64,000 nt of DNA from positions 1-64,000 of the forward strand of contig CALAJT010000006.1 of assembly GCA_937923145.1 (NCBI GenBank). The letters are read 5' to 3'. Positions 1 through 6,259 of the stretch are shown here, piece after piece. The notes beneath the pieces are model-generated. The model was not told the origin of the DNA. It ran no database searches and saw only the letters and a program-made list of their open reading frames with translations. The stretch's first letter is position 1, and every line of letters begins with the position of its first letter. This DNA comes from an uncultured Rubritalea sp. (lineage in GTDB: Bacteria > Verrucomicrobiota > Verrucomicrobiia > Verrucomicrobiales > Akkermansiaceae). The translations under genes were made by a program, and so were the position numbers.

Positions 1-45
1 TGATTGCTTACGAATCGAGAGTTTAGGGTGTTGAGTATCGATCAT
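1..45 (-). CDS. IS3 transposase OrfB (DDE integrase), first 15 codons only
   Basis: On the minus strand an ATG at 45..43 overlaps the OrfA stop codon as ATGA and opens a frame reading MIDTQHPKLSIRKQS to the window edge. This is a typical start of IS3-family OrfB, which carries the DDE catalytic core. No catalytic residue is inside the window. The ATGA overlap suggests translational coupling, or programmed frameshifting to an OrfAB fusion as known for this family. Whether the element is intact cannot be judged here. Confidence 0.7.
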   Translation of the reverse strand, partial: MIDTQHPKLSIRKQS

Positions 46-359
46 GGTCTTTCGGTGAGATCGATCCCCAACTGTTCGCACTTTTTTTCAAGAAACTCCT
101 TCTCAATGACGAGTTGACCTATTTTACGCTCTAAATGGCCACCTCTTTTTTCATAATGTCTGAGCTGTTTATCTGACGCATTCTTGCGCTCAAATATTTC
201 GCACATTCGTTCTTCAAGCTCTTTTTTCCAGGCGCTGACCTGAGTTGGAGCAATATCATTTTCTTGAGCTATTTGCTGGATAGTTTTCTCTCCTTTGAGA
301 GCTTCTGTAGCGACCCGAGCTTTGAACTCAGCTGTTAGATGTCTTCTTTTTCTTTTCAT
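42..359 (-). CDS. IS3 transposase OrfA (helix-turn-helix protein)
   Basis: This 105-residue basic protein has the IS3/IS911 OrfA architecture. An N-terminal helix-turn-helix of the HTH_Tnp_1 type covers about residues 8-45, with the pattern RHLTAEFKARVATEALKGEK followed by a QIAQENDI turn and a QVSAWKKE recognition helix. After it comes a charged region that looks like a leucine-zipper coiled coil (about 50-95). OrfA binds the element ends and works together with OrfB in transposition. Length matches the family. The gene is complete and shows no frameshift. Confidence 0.88.
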   Translation of the reverse strand: MKRKRRHLTAEFKARVATEALKGEKTIQQIAQENDIAPTQVSAWKKELEERMCEIFERKNASDKQLRHYEKRGGHLERKIGQLVIEKEFLEKKCEQLGIDLTERP

Positions 360-480
360 TTGTTTGGTCTATTTTCAGGTTATCCCCCCTGTTAGACCAG
401 CATATCCACTAACAATTCATTGGCTCCGTTTCGTGGGGCCACTTCAAAGCACTACTACTTCGTTAAGAGAGCGGTAATCC

Positions 481-504
481 AAGGCCTCCAATTTTGGTGG
501 CTTT
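481..504 (+). other. imperfect hairpin between the IS and prs
   Basis: The arms AAGGCCTCCAA and TTGGTGGCTTT pair with one wobble and one mismatch around a very short T loop, followed by a poor T-rich stretch. It could be a weak terminator left from whatever lay upstream before the IS inserted, or a leader structure of prs. There is no independent support. Confidence 0.25.
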
Positions 505-560
505 ATTGTTGTCAGGGGTGGAATACATGGCACACTCTGCTTAACAAGTTACCACATCTC

Positions 561-1490
561 ATGAAAATAATTTCAGGCACGGCTCACGTCCAACTAGCAA
601 AAGACATTGCTACTCACTTAGATACGAAACTAGCAAATGTCACAGTTGATTGTTTTCCTGATGGGGAAACTTATTGTCAAATCAATGAGAATGTTCGTGG
701 AGAGGATGTTTTTATCGTTCAGCCGACTTGCCCAGCGACTAATCATAACATCATGGAGTTGTTGATTATGGTAGATGCTGCTAAGCGTGCAAGTGCTGGA
801 AGTATTACAGCAGTAATGCCTTTCTATGGATACGCACGTCAGGATCGTAAGGACAAGCCGCGTGTGCCGATTACTGCTAAATTGGTCGCTAATCTCATTT
901 CAGCAGCTGGAGTAAATAGAGTAGTGACGATGGATCTGCACGCTGCTCAAATTCAAGGTTTTTTCGATATTCCGGTAGATCATCTCTACGCTCGTACTGT
1001 CTTTATTAAGCACCTCCGTGAGAACTGCGGCGTAGATGGAGATAACTTAGTAGTAGTATCACCAGATGTAGGGGGTGTGAAAAACGCTAGAGCATACTCA
1101 GACGCATTTGGTGCCGATCTTGCTATTGTAGCTAAGCACCGTGTTAGCGCTACTAAGGTTGAGGCTATGAATGTGATAGGTAATGTAGAGGGTCGAGACT
1201 GTTTTCTTATTGATGACATGACTGAGACAGGAGGTACACTTTGTGCAGCAGCTAAAATTTTGAAAAAAAGCGGAGCTAAACGAATTTTCGCAGGAGTATC
1301 CCATGCGGTGATCGAGGATCACGCGCGTAAAAGAATCTTAGAATCAGATATTGAAGAGCTGATCACTACGAACTCAGTACCGATGGCGACTGGTGATAAA
1401 ATCACTTCGCTATCAGTAGCTCCACTGTTCGGTGAGGCGATACGCCGCATCCACAATGGAGAAAGTGTGACTTCTTTATTTGACATTTAA
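561..1490 (+). CDS. prs: ribose-phosphate pyrophosphokinase (PRPP synthetase)
   Basis: The enzyme transfers pyrophosphate from ATP to ribose 5-phosphate to give PRPP, the precursor of purines, pyrimidines, histidine, tryptophan and NAD. I chose the ATG at 561 (309 residues, the usual length) because homologous sequence starts at MKIISGTAHVQLAKDIA; an upstream in-frame ATG at 420 would add 47 unrelated residues. Visible motifs are the catalytic flexible-loop region GYARQDRKDKPRVPITAK, the VVSPDVGGVKNA segment, and the PRPP-binding loop DDMTETGGTL near the C-terminus. The IS end lies about 160 bases upstream. Downstream genes rplY and pth follow on the same strand, a common bacterial neighbourhood. 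Confidence 0.97.
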   Translation: MKIISGTAHVQLAKDIATHLDTKLANVTVDCFPDGETYCQINENVRGEDVFIVQPTCPATNHNIMELLIMVDAAKRASAGSITAVMPFYGYARQDRKDKPRVPITAKLVANLISAAGVNRVVTMDLHAAQIQGFFDIPVDHLYARTVFIKHLRENCGVDGDNLVVVSPDVGGVKNARAYSDAFGADLAIVAKHRVSATKVEAMNVIGNVEGRDCFLIDDMTETGGTLCAAAKILKKSGAKRIFAGVSHAVIEDHARKRILESDIEELITTNSVPMATGDKITSLSVAPLFGEAIRRIHNGESVTSLFDI

Positions 1491-1502
1491 GTCTAAATCA
1501 CA

Positions 1503-1527
1503 TACGCAGTGCCACCCGGCCTGCGTA
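1503..1527 (+). other. 7-bp hairpin in the prs-rplY gap
   Basis: TACGCAG and CTGCGTA form a perfect stem around an 11-base C-rich loop. There is no T-tract, so it is not a normal intrinsic terminator. The 151-base gap holds no other clear signal. Confidence 0.2.
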
Positions 1528-1641
1528 AAGGCTAATCTCTCTACCACCAGCCATCTCTTTTCGTGGGAATCTCCGGGGACCACTAGAAACGTCAGATAAA
1601 GTAACTTCCGGCGATGTCTAACCACAAAAATAAATATTAAA

Positions 1642-2295
1642 ATGGCTATAATAGAAGCAACACTACGTCAGCGTACTGGTTCAGGCGCTATCAATGCAAT
1701 GCGTCGCGAGGGATTCGTTCCTTCTGTGATCTACGGTGCAACCGAAAACAAGAACATCAAAGTCCATCAGAAGACTTTTAGAGACTTACTAAACACTAAA
1801 CCATCATCTCAGGTCCTAATCGATCTCGACGTTGAAGGAGTAGGTGAGACACAAGTATTCATTCAGGACATTCAATTCGATGCTATCTCTGGTGCTATTC
1901 TCCATGCAGATTTCCTTGCCGTTACTGACAAGACTCTACTTACAGCAAAACTACCTATCAAGCTCCGCGGTGAGCCTGCAGGTGTGAAGGCTGGTGGACT
2001 CCTAGAGCAACTCGTGCACTCAACTAAGATCAAGGCTCTTCCAAAAGATCTTCCACTTCAAATCGAAGCAGACGTAACTCCACTCGAAATCGCTGACAAC
2101 CTTACCATAGGTGGTATCGCATTCCCAGAGGGTGTGACTCCAGTTCTTGACTCTCGCGTTCTCGTAGCTCTCGTAGCTAAGACACGTGCTGCAGTATCTG
2201 AAGGAACAGCTGAAAAAGCAGGAGAGCAAGATGCTCCTGAAGAAGGCGCTGAAGGCGATGCAACTGCTGAAGCTGGAACTGAAGAAGCCAAATAA
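1642..2295 (+). CDS. rplY: 50S ribosomal protein L25 / general stress protein Ctc
   Basis: This is the long Ctc/TL5 form of L25 (217 residues), which binds 5S rRNA in the large subunit. The N-terminal L25 domain (about 1-92) contains RQRTGSGAINAMRREGFVPS and the VIYG segment. The C-terminal TL5 beta domain (about 95-185) contains VKAGGLLEQLVHSTKIKALP. An acidic, Ala/Glu-rich tail follows. The ATG at 1642 has an A-rich upstream sequence and no Shine-Dalgarno. The order rplY-pth-rpsF is common in bacteria. Codon use here is noticeably different from weakly expressed neighbours, with frequent CTC and CTT leucine codons. Confidence 0.95.
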   Translation: MAIIEATLRQRTGSGAINAMRREGFVPSVIYGATENKNIKVHQKTFRDLLNTKPSSQVLIDLDVEGVGETQVFIQDIQFDAISGAILHADFLAVTDKTLLTAKLPIKLRGEPAGVKAGGLLEQLVHSTKIKALPKDLPLQIEADVTPLEIADNLTIGGIAFPEGVTPVLDSRVLVALVAKTRAAVSEGTAEKAGEQDAPEEGAEGDATAEAGTEEAK

Positions 2296-2352
2296 ATTTA
2301 ACATTGGGGAGTGGATCAAAAGTCTACTTCTCGCGTGAACGTGGCAATCAAG

Positions 2353-2913
2353 ATGATCATCGGACTGGGGAATCCTGGGAAGAAGTATGATCAAACCAGA
2401 CATAATGTTGGGTTTGTTGTATTAGATCGTCTTGCTAGCTCAGCTGGGGCAGAGTTTGCTAACCATCTCAGATGGAAAGCACACATCGCCAAGCATCCGC
2501 AAGCAATGCTCATGAAGCCTCAGACATTTATGAATGAGAGTGGAAGAGCAGCAGGTGCCGCACTCCGGTTTTACAAATGGAATCCAGAAGAAGTGCTAGT
2601 CATTTATGATGATGTCTCACTGCCTCTTGGCTCCCTTCGTTTTAGAATGAAGGGATCAGCAGGCGGACACAATGGGATGAAATCATTAATCCAGCATTTC
2701 GGAAGCGATGCCTTCCCACGACTCAAGCTAGGAATCGGTGCTCCCGATCCAGGTGCGATGGTGTGGCATGTCCTAGGTAAATTCGCCCCGGACGAACGAC
2801 CTGATCTAGAGAAGGCACTTGATAACGCTGTAAAAGCGGTGCAGAGTGCGCTCAGCGAAGGGGTCGAAGCAGCAGCTAACATTCACAATACCAATAAGAT
2901 AATCAACAAATAG
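2353..2913 (+). CDS. pth: peptidyl-tRNA hydrolase
   Basis: The protein releases peptides from prematurely dissociated peptidyl-tRNA so that the tRNA can be reused. I chose the ATG at 2353 (186 residues) because family members begin at IIGLGNPGKKYDQTRHNVGF; a GTG at 2311 would add 14 residues with no family match. Key residues are visible: Asn and catalytic His in the RHNVGF motif, Asn in MKPQTFMNESG, Asp in VIYDDVSLP, and the GSAGGHNGMKS loop. It lies 57 bases after rplY and 10 bases before rpsF, so it is probably cotranscribed with both. Confidence 0.96.
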   Translation: MIIGLGNPGKKYDQTRHNVGFVVLDRLASSAGAEFANHLRWKAHIAKHPQAMLMKPQTFMNESGRAAGAALRFYKWNPEEVLVIYDDVSLPLGSLRFRMKGSAGGHNGMKSLIQHFGSDAFPRLKLGIGAPDPGAMVWHVLGKFAPDERPDLEKALDNAVKAVQSALSEGVEAAANIHNTNKIINK

Positions 2914-2923
2914 AACAATTAAT

Positions 2924-3211
2924 ATGAGTAAAAAATATGAAGGTCTAGTCGTTCTCGACACAAAAGGCAACGAAACATCAATCGATGAGCTTATCAGCGA
3001 AGTCGGTCAACTAATCGAAGCAGAAGGCGCAACTCTTGACGAGGTGACTAACCTTGGACGTAAGAAGTTCGCATACAATGCGCGCCAAATCGAAGGCGGT
3101 CACTACGTTAGTTACATGTTCAATGCAGCTCCTGCAGCGATCTCTAGCATCAAGACTAGCCTCGACTTAAACGAGAGCATCTACATGCACCAATACAGAG
3201 TGCAGGGTTAA
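2924..3211 (+). CDS. rpsF: 30S ribosomal protein S6
   Basis: This 95-residue protein fits S6, which binds 16S rRNA with S18 in the small-subunit platform. The family pattern is clear: YEGLVVLDTKG at the start, then NLGRKKFAYNARQIEGGHYV, then a final strand ending NESIYMHQYRVQG. The usual partner gene rpsR is not next to it here; ssb follows after a 137-base gap containing a large hairpin. The start ATG has no Shine-Dalgarno. Confidence 0.95.
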   Translation: MSKKYEGLVVLDTKGNETSIDELISEVGQLIEAEGATLDEVTNLGRKKFAYNARQIEGGHYVSYMFNAAPAAISSIKTSLDLNESIYMHQYRVQG

Positions 3212-3270
3212 TTTTAAATTTGTTCCTAGTTTCAGTTCTGCTGAGTGCTAAGAATAAAAGAATTAAAAAC

Positions 3271-3333
3271 AAGGGTTTGCTGAGAAGTGCGTAAAAATGA
3301 ATTTTTTTCCATTGCGCCTCTCAGTAAACCCTT
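3271..3333 (+). other. long hairpin directly upstream of ssb
   Basis: The arm 3271-3290 (AAGGGTTTGCTGAGAAGTGC) pairs with 3314-3333 (GCGCCTCTCAGTAAACCCTT): 17 Watson-Crick pairs, two G-T wobbles and one mismatch. The loop can form a further short stem between AAAAAT and ATTTTT. The structure ends 15 bases before the ssb start codon. It could terminate the rpsF transcript, regulate ssb mRNA, or be a cruciform or protein-binding site. The stem is seen directly; the role is unknown. Confidence 0.7.
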
Positions 3334-3348
3334 TATCATTTCGCTATC

Positions 3349-3873
3349 ATGGCAAGTTATAATAAAGTAATGATCATGGGTAACATCACCCGTGATATCG
3401 AGCTCAGATACACACCGAAAGGCACCGCAGTCACAGACTTGGGACTCGCTTGTAATCGAGTCAGAATGGGAGATGACGGACAAAAAATCGAGGAAGTTAC
3501 CTACATCGATGTGACCATGTGGGGTAAGCAAGCAGAGCTAGTAAATCAATATTTAGCAAAAGGCAGCCCGATATTTATCGATGGCAGACTACAGACAGAT
3601 AGCTGGACAGATAAGGAGACTGGAAAGCAGCGCTCTAGGCTAAAAGTAGTGGGTGAATCAATGCAATTTATCGGAGGACCTTCAGGTGGAGGTGGAGGTG
3701 GTAACAGTAACGGAGGTCAACAACAACGTCCGCCGCAGCAGCAACAACCTCAACCGCAAGGTGGATCGCCAGCGCAGCCTCAACAACAGCAGGCTCCCAG
3801 CCAGCCACAAGGCGGCTCACCAGCTAGTAACATGCCTGACTTCGTAGACGAAGGCGACGATATTCCATTTTAG
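3349..3873 (+). CDS. ssb: single-stranded DNA-binding protein
   Basis: SSB coats single-stranded DNA in replication, repair and recombination. An N-terminal OB fold (about 1-110) starts SYNKVMIMGNITRDIELRY and includes the YIDVTMWGKQAELV segment. A flexible linker (about 112-160) is rich in Gly, then Gln and Pro. The tail ends DFVDEGDDIPF, the acidic tip that recruits partner proteins. At 174 residues it has typical length. The start ATG at 3349 has no Shine-Dalgarno and sits 15 bases after a large hairpin. A terminator follows at 3901-3935. Confidence 0.97.
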   Translation: MASYNKVMIMGNITRDIELRYTPKGTAVTDLGLACNRVRMGDDGQKIEEVTYIDVTMWGKQAELVNQYLAKGSPIFIDGRLQTDSWTDKETGKQRSRLKVVGESMQFIGGPSGGGGGGNSNGGQQQRPPQQQQPQPQGGSPAQPQQQQAPSQPQGGSPASNMPDFVDEGDDIPF

Positions 3874-3900
3874 AATTTCTGGTAGTATCTAATAATTTCA

Positions 3901-3935
3901 AAATGCTCCAAGGTTTATAACTTTGGAGTATTTTT
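3901..3935 (+). terminator. Rho-independent terminator after ssb
   Basis: CTCCAA and TTGGAG form the core stem, extended on both sides by A-T and G-T pairs, and are followed by TATTTTT. It lies 28 bases after the ssb stop codon. Confidence 0.7.
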
Positions 3936-3995
3936 ATGTTTAGTGTATGGATTAAGATGACAGTTGTTCAGCTCAAAACAACCTACATGCTAGGA

Positions 3996-4044
3996 CAATC
4001 GAGCAGGTCACGATCTCTCTAGAGAAACCACAACCTGCTCATTG
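3996..4044. repeat. inverted repeat between convergent genes
   Basis: CAAT-C-GAGCAGGT (3996-4008) pairs with ACCTGCTC-ATTG (4033-4044), giving 12 pairs with one bulged base. The 24-base loop contains the self-complementary TCTCTAGAGA. There is no T-tract on either strand. It lies between ssb and the SLBB gene. It could be a REP-like element or an mRNA 3'-end structure; no second copy was noticed in the window. Confidence 0.5.
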
Positions 4045-4077
4045 GTTACAACACTTATGCACTAAGATATAGATAGT

Positions 4078-4356
4078 CTAGCGATCTCCGAAGGCCCCAA
4101 CTTGTAGGACTTGGATGGTATCGTTGGGGGGTACTTTGTAACTTTGGTGATCTAGGAGCTTGGTATTAAGTTTGTATTTCTTTTTTTGACGAAAGAGGTA
4201 GACATACTTGCTGCCGAACCGGTCCTTATCTCCAGCTGCTTGTATCGCTTGGAGTATGGTCATGTTCTTCTTCCAGCGGACTTGTCCCGCACTCTTCACG
4301 TGGCCGCCTATGCTGATGGTAGGTTGAGCTGCATCGTCCTTACCATTTACTCTCAT
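4078..4356 (-). CDS. small SLBB-domain protein
   Basis: This 92-residue protein consists almost only of one SLBB (soluble-ligand-binding beta-grasp) domain: ISIGGHVKSAGQVRWKKNMT then ILQAIQAAGDKDRFGS and a final VPPNDTIQVLQVG strand. In polysaccharide-export proteins such domains follow a Poly_export domain and a signal peptide, both missing here. An in-frame stop lies seven codons upstream of the ATG, so a longer form is unlikely. The start overlaps the end of the upstream amidase gene by 17 bases, which suggests cotranscription and coupling. Function is unknown; ligand binding near the envelope is only a guess. Confidence 0.7.
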   Translation of the reverse strand: MRVNGKDDAAQPTISIGGHVKSAGQVRWKKNMTILQAIQAAGDKDRFGSKYVYLFRQKKKYKLNTKLLDHQSYKVPPNDTIQVLQVGAFGDR

Positions 4357-5656
4357 AGCTATCGTGTAGTAGCTCTAACGCATCTGAATCATAGACTATT
4401 TGCTCATCCTGTAATCCGTAGATCGCGATGCAGTCGAACTGTTCTCTGCCTATAGCTTGATTAATCAAATCCTCAGCAGAGAGGCATTTTCTGCCAGCTC
4501 TCTCGATCAGTTCGAACTTGATATCATCTGCAGCGTGGTATGAGCGGTAGACTAGCTCAGTGCAGGCTAGTCGGTCAGACTTGGTAAAGTCGAAAAGGAA
4601 GTCGTAGCGCTTTCCTACATGAGTTTTAGCCTTTTCTACCACTGCTTGGATTGCTTTTGAGCTAAGTCTAGGTCGCAATACCAAAAAGCTGTCAACAGAA
4701 AGAGTCTCCTCTAATTGGCGAAATTTGACTCCATCCTTTTTAGACTCTATGACTAGTAGATCATTTTCTCCACCTGCATAGAACGCAGCATGTGGCCAGA
4801 AGCCTGGCAGGAATAGGTTGCTCAGAGCGTCATCGTGACGAGTGATGAGAACGTCGCCAGGCTTTAGCTCTGATTTAATTTGCTGAATAATGTCGGGAGT
4901 GACGCGTTTTCTTGCGCTGAGAGAGCGCCATTCTTTTTTAAATGGCTGCTTCATCTCAGCAATAGCGCTTCCAGATATGCGGAAAAGGTGAAACATCGCC
5001 ATACGGTATCCTGACTTATGTCTACGGATCATATCGTAGAGCTGGAACTTAAATCTCTTTTTTATAAATAACCTTCTCTTTGCTTCCACGAATGGCTCTT
5101 CCTCTTCTAATAAGGAGATGAGTTCCTCATGTAAGTGACTTTGAGTACGTAGTGATTTGATGCTTTCTTTATTCAGCTCGTAAAATTTAGTGGCTTCGAG
5201 GAAGCGCCACATGCGTAGCGGAGAGGTGGAGCTTCTGTAGAGACGAGTCAGGCTTTTTCTTTTAATACCGAAGCGCTCTTCAGCTTCATCGAGTTTATTC
5301 CAGATCACCGGCATCGACTTAGCTATTTCAATGATGTAGCTAGCAGCTCTTATAAGAGCGCAGGCAGCGGTGTAGGCTATGCTGAAAGCTTCAGTACTAT
5401 CCTCCCAGCCTTTCTTTGGCTGTTTAAGAGTAGGTAGGGTATGAATGGTATCTAACAGTATCGCTCGAACTCTTAGGTAGTCTGCATAAACAATTCTTAG
5501 CCGATCATCTTCATCAGGAAGGTAATAGCCGCGAGCGCTTGCTAGCTCAGCCTCGTGTCGTATAAGTAGTAAGCTCTTTTGAGCAGGTAAAGCTTGGGCG
5601 GCAGAGACAACTTGCTCAAGAGTGTTAAGAAGAGCTGTCTGTTCATGTTGAGCCAT
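4340..5656 (-). CDS. YiiX/YebB-like permuted papain-fold amidase (C92-type)
   Basis: The C-terminal third (about residues 275-400) has the YiiX signature of NlpC/P60-related permuted papain enzymes: PGDVLITRHDDALSNLFLPG, then FWPHAAFYAGGEN with the catalytic His, and later DRLACTELVYRSY with the catalytic Cys. These enzymes are thought to cleave amide or acyl bonds in the envelope. The N-terminal about 270 residues are charged and helical, with no family I recognise. I chose the ATG at 5656 (438 residues); an upstream ATG at 5710 adds 18 unconvincing residues. No signal peptide is evident. The gene overlaps the small SLBB gene downstream, so the two probably act together. Confidence 0.78.
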   Translation of the reverse strand: MAQHEQTALLNTLEQVVSAAQALPAQKSLLLIRHEAELASARGYYLPDEDDRLRIVYADYLRVRAILLDTIHTLPTLKQPKKGWEDSTEAFSIAYTAACALIRAASYIIEIAKSMPVIWNKLDEAEERFGIKRKSLTRLYRSSTSPLRMWRFLEATKFYELNKESIKSLRTQSHLHEELISLLEEEEPFVEAKRRLFIKKRFKFQLYDMIRRHKSGYRMAMFHLFRISGSAIAEMKQPFKKEWRSLSARKRVTPDIIQQIKSELKPGDVLITRHDDALSNLFLPGFWPHAAFYAGGENDLLVIESKKDGVKFRQLEETLSVDSFLVLRPRLSSKAIQAVVEKAKTHVGKRYDFLFDFTKSDRLACTELVYRSYHAADDIKFELIERAGRKCLSAEDLINQAIGREQFDCIAIYGLQDEQIVYDSDALELLHDSYESKW

Positions 5657-5879
5657 ACTATAGTGAATCTTAGTGATACATTGGATAGTGTCAATTGACT
5701 TAATCCCCATAGTTTAGAGCTTTCTAACAAAAAGTAAGTATAGAGCTAGAAGGATATTTTGCCCTTGCGCTACTACTATTCGAACCGATACGCAAGCAAA
5801 AAAAGCTATATGGCTCTAAGAGATATTTATTTTATTTTGTCTTTACAAAAGGAACCGCATAGAGGAAAACATAGAAGCT

Positions 5880-6155
5880 ATGAATAAAGCAGAACTTGTA
5901 GAATCAGTACAGAAGGCTCTTGGTAAAGAGACAACAAAGCGTTTGGCAGAAGATGCAGTGAAAGCTGTTCTTGAGTCAATCGCTAAAGGAGTTAAAAAAG
6001 ACAAGAAAGTCCAGCTCATCGGGTTTGGTACTTTTGAGGTTAAGAAACGTGCCGCACGCATGGGTCGTAACCCTAAGACAGGTGAGTCAATGAAGATTAA
6101 AGCTTCAAAGTCAGTAGGCTTCAAGCCATCATCAGTTCTTAAGAAGTCACTTTAA
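5880..6155 (+). CDS. HU-family DNA-binding protein
   Basis: This 91-residue histone-like protein starts MNKAELVESVQKALG, has the HU core VQLIGFGTFEVKKRAARMGR, and the beta-arm DNA-binding tip RNPKTGESMKI with its conserved Asn-Pro, ending in SVGFKPSSVLKKSL. HU dimers bend and compact DNA. It is a single gene with its own upstream region (169 bases, divergent from the amidase gene) and a strong terminator downstream, so it is probably monocistronic. HU and IHF subunits are hard to tell apart by eye; HU fits better. Confidence 0.93.
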   Translation: MNKAELVESVQKALGKETTKRLAEDAVKAVLESIAKGVKKDKKVQLIGFGTFEVKKRAARMGRNPKTGESMKIKASKSVGFKPSSVLKKSL

Positions 6156-6186
6156 TTCTTCGTATTTACTATCCAAATTAATCATC

Positions 6187-6220
6187 AAAAGCCTCGCGTG
6201 GTATCATGCGAGGCTTTTTT
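6187..6220 (+). terminator. strong Rho-independent terminator after the HU gene
   Basis: AAGCCTCGC and GCGAGGCTT form a perfect 9-bp stem, extended by flanking A-T pairs, followed by a run of T. It lies 31 bases after the HU stop codon and could also work in the reverse direction for the convergent helicase gene. Confidence 0.9.
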
Positions 6221-6259
6221 ACGCCCTGTTCTATAACTACCTAGTTATTATATCTGATA

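Larger units (their letters stand above)
1..399 (-). mobile_element. IS3-family insertion sequence, 5' end (rest lies outside the window)
   Basis: The minus strand carries a complete OrfA followed by the first codons of OrfB, the standard two-ORF IS3 layout. The likely outer end is at 399. Read on the minus strand the terminus begins TGGTCTAACAGGGGGGATAA, which fits the TG start and G/C-rich run of IS3-type inverted repeats. The other terminus and the target-site duplication lie outside the window, so the exact boundary is inferred. The element ends about 160 bases before prs and may have displaced the native prs promoter. Confidence 0.75.

Noticed and set aside
420-560. Upstream extension of prs
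   Set aside because: The 47 added residues are Trp/Cys-rich and unrelated to PRPP synthetases, which begin at the ATG at 561.
5764-5796. GGTTCGAAT on the minus strand as a tRNA T-loop
   Set aside because: No acceptor, D or anticodon stem can be built around it; a short CTTGCG/CGCAAG stem is all that forms.
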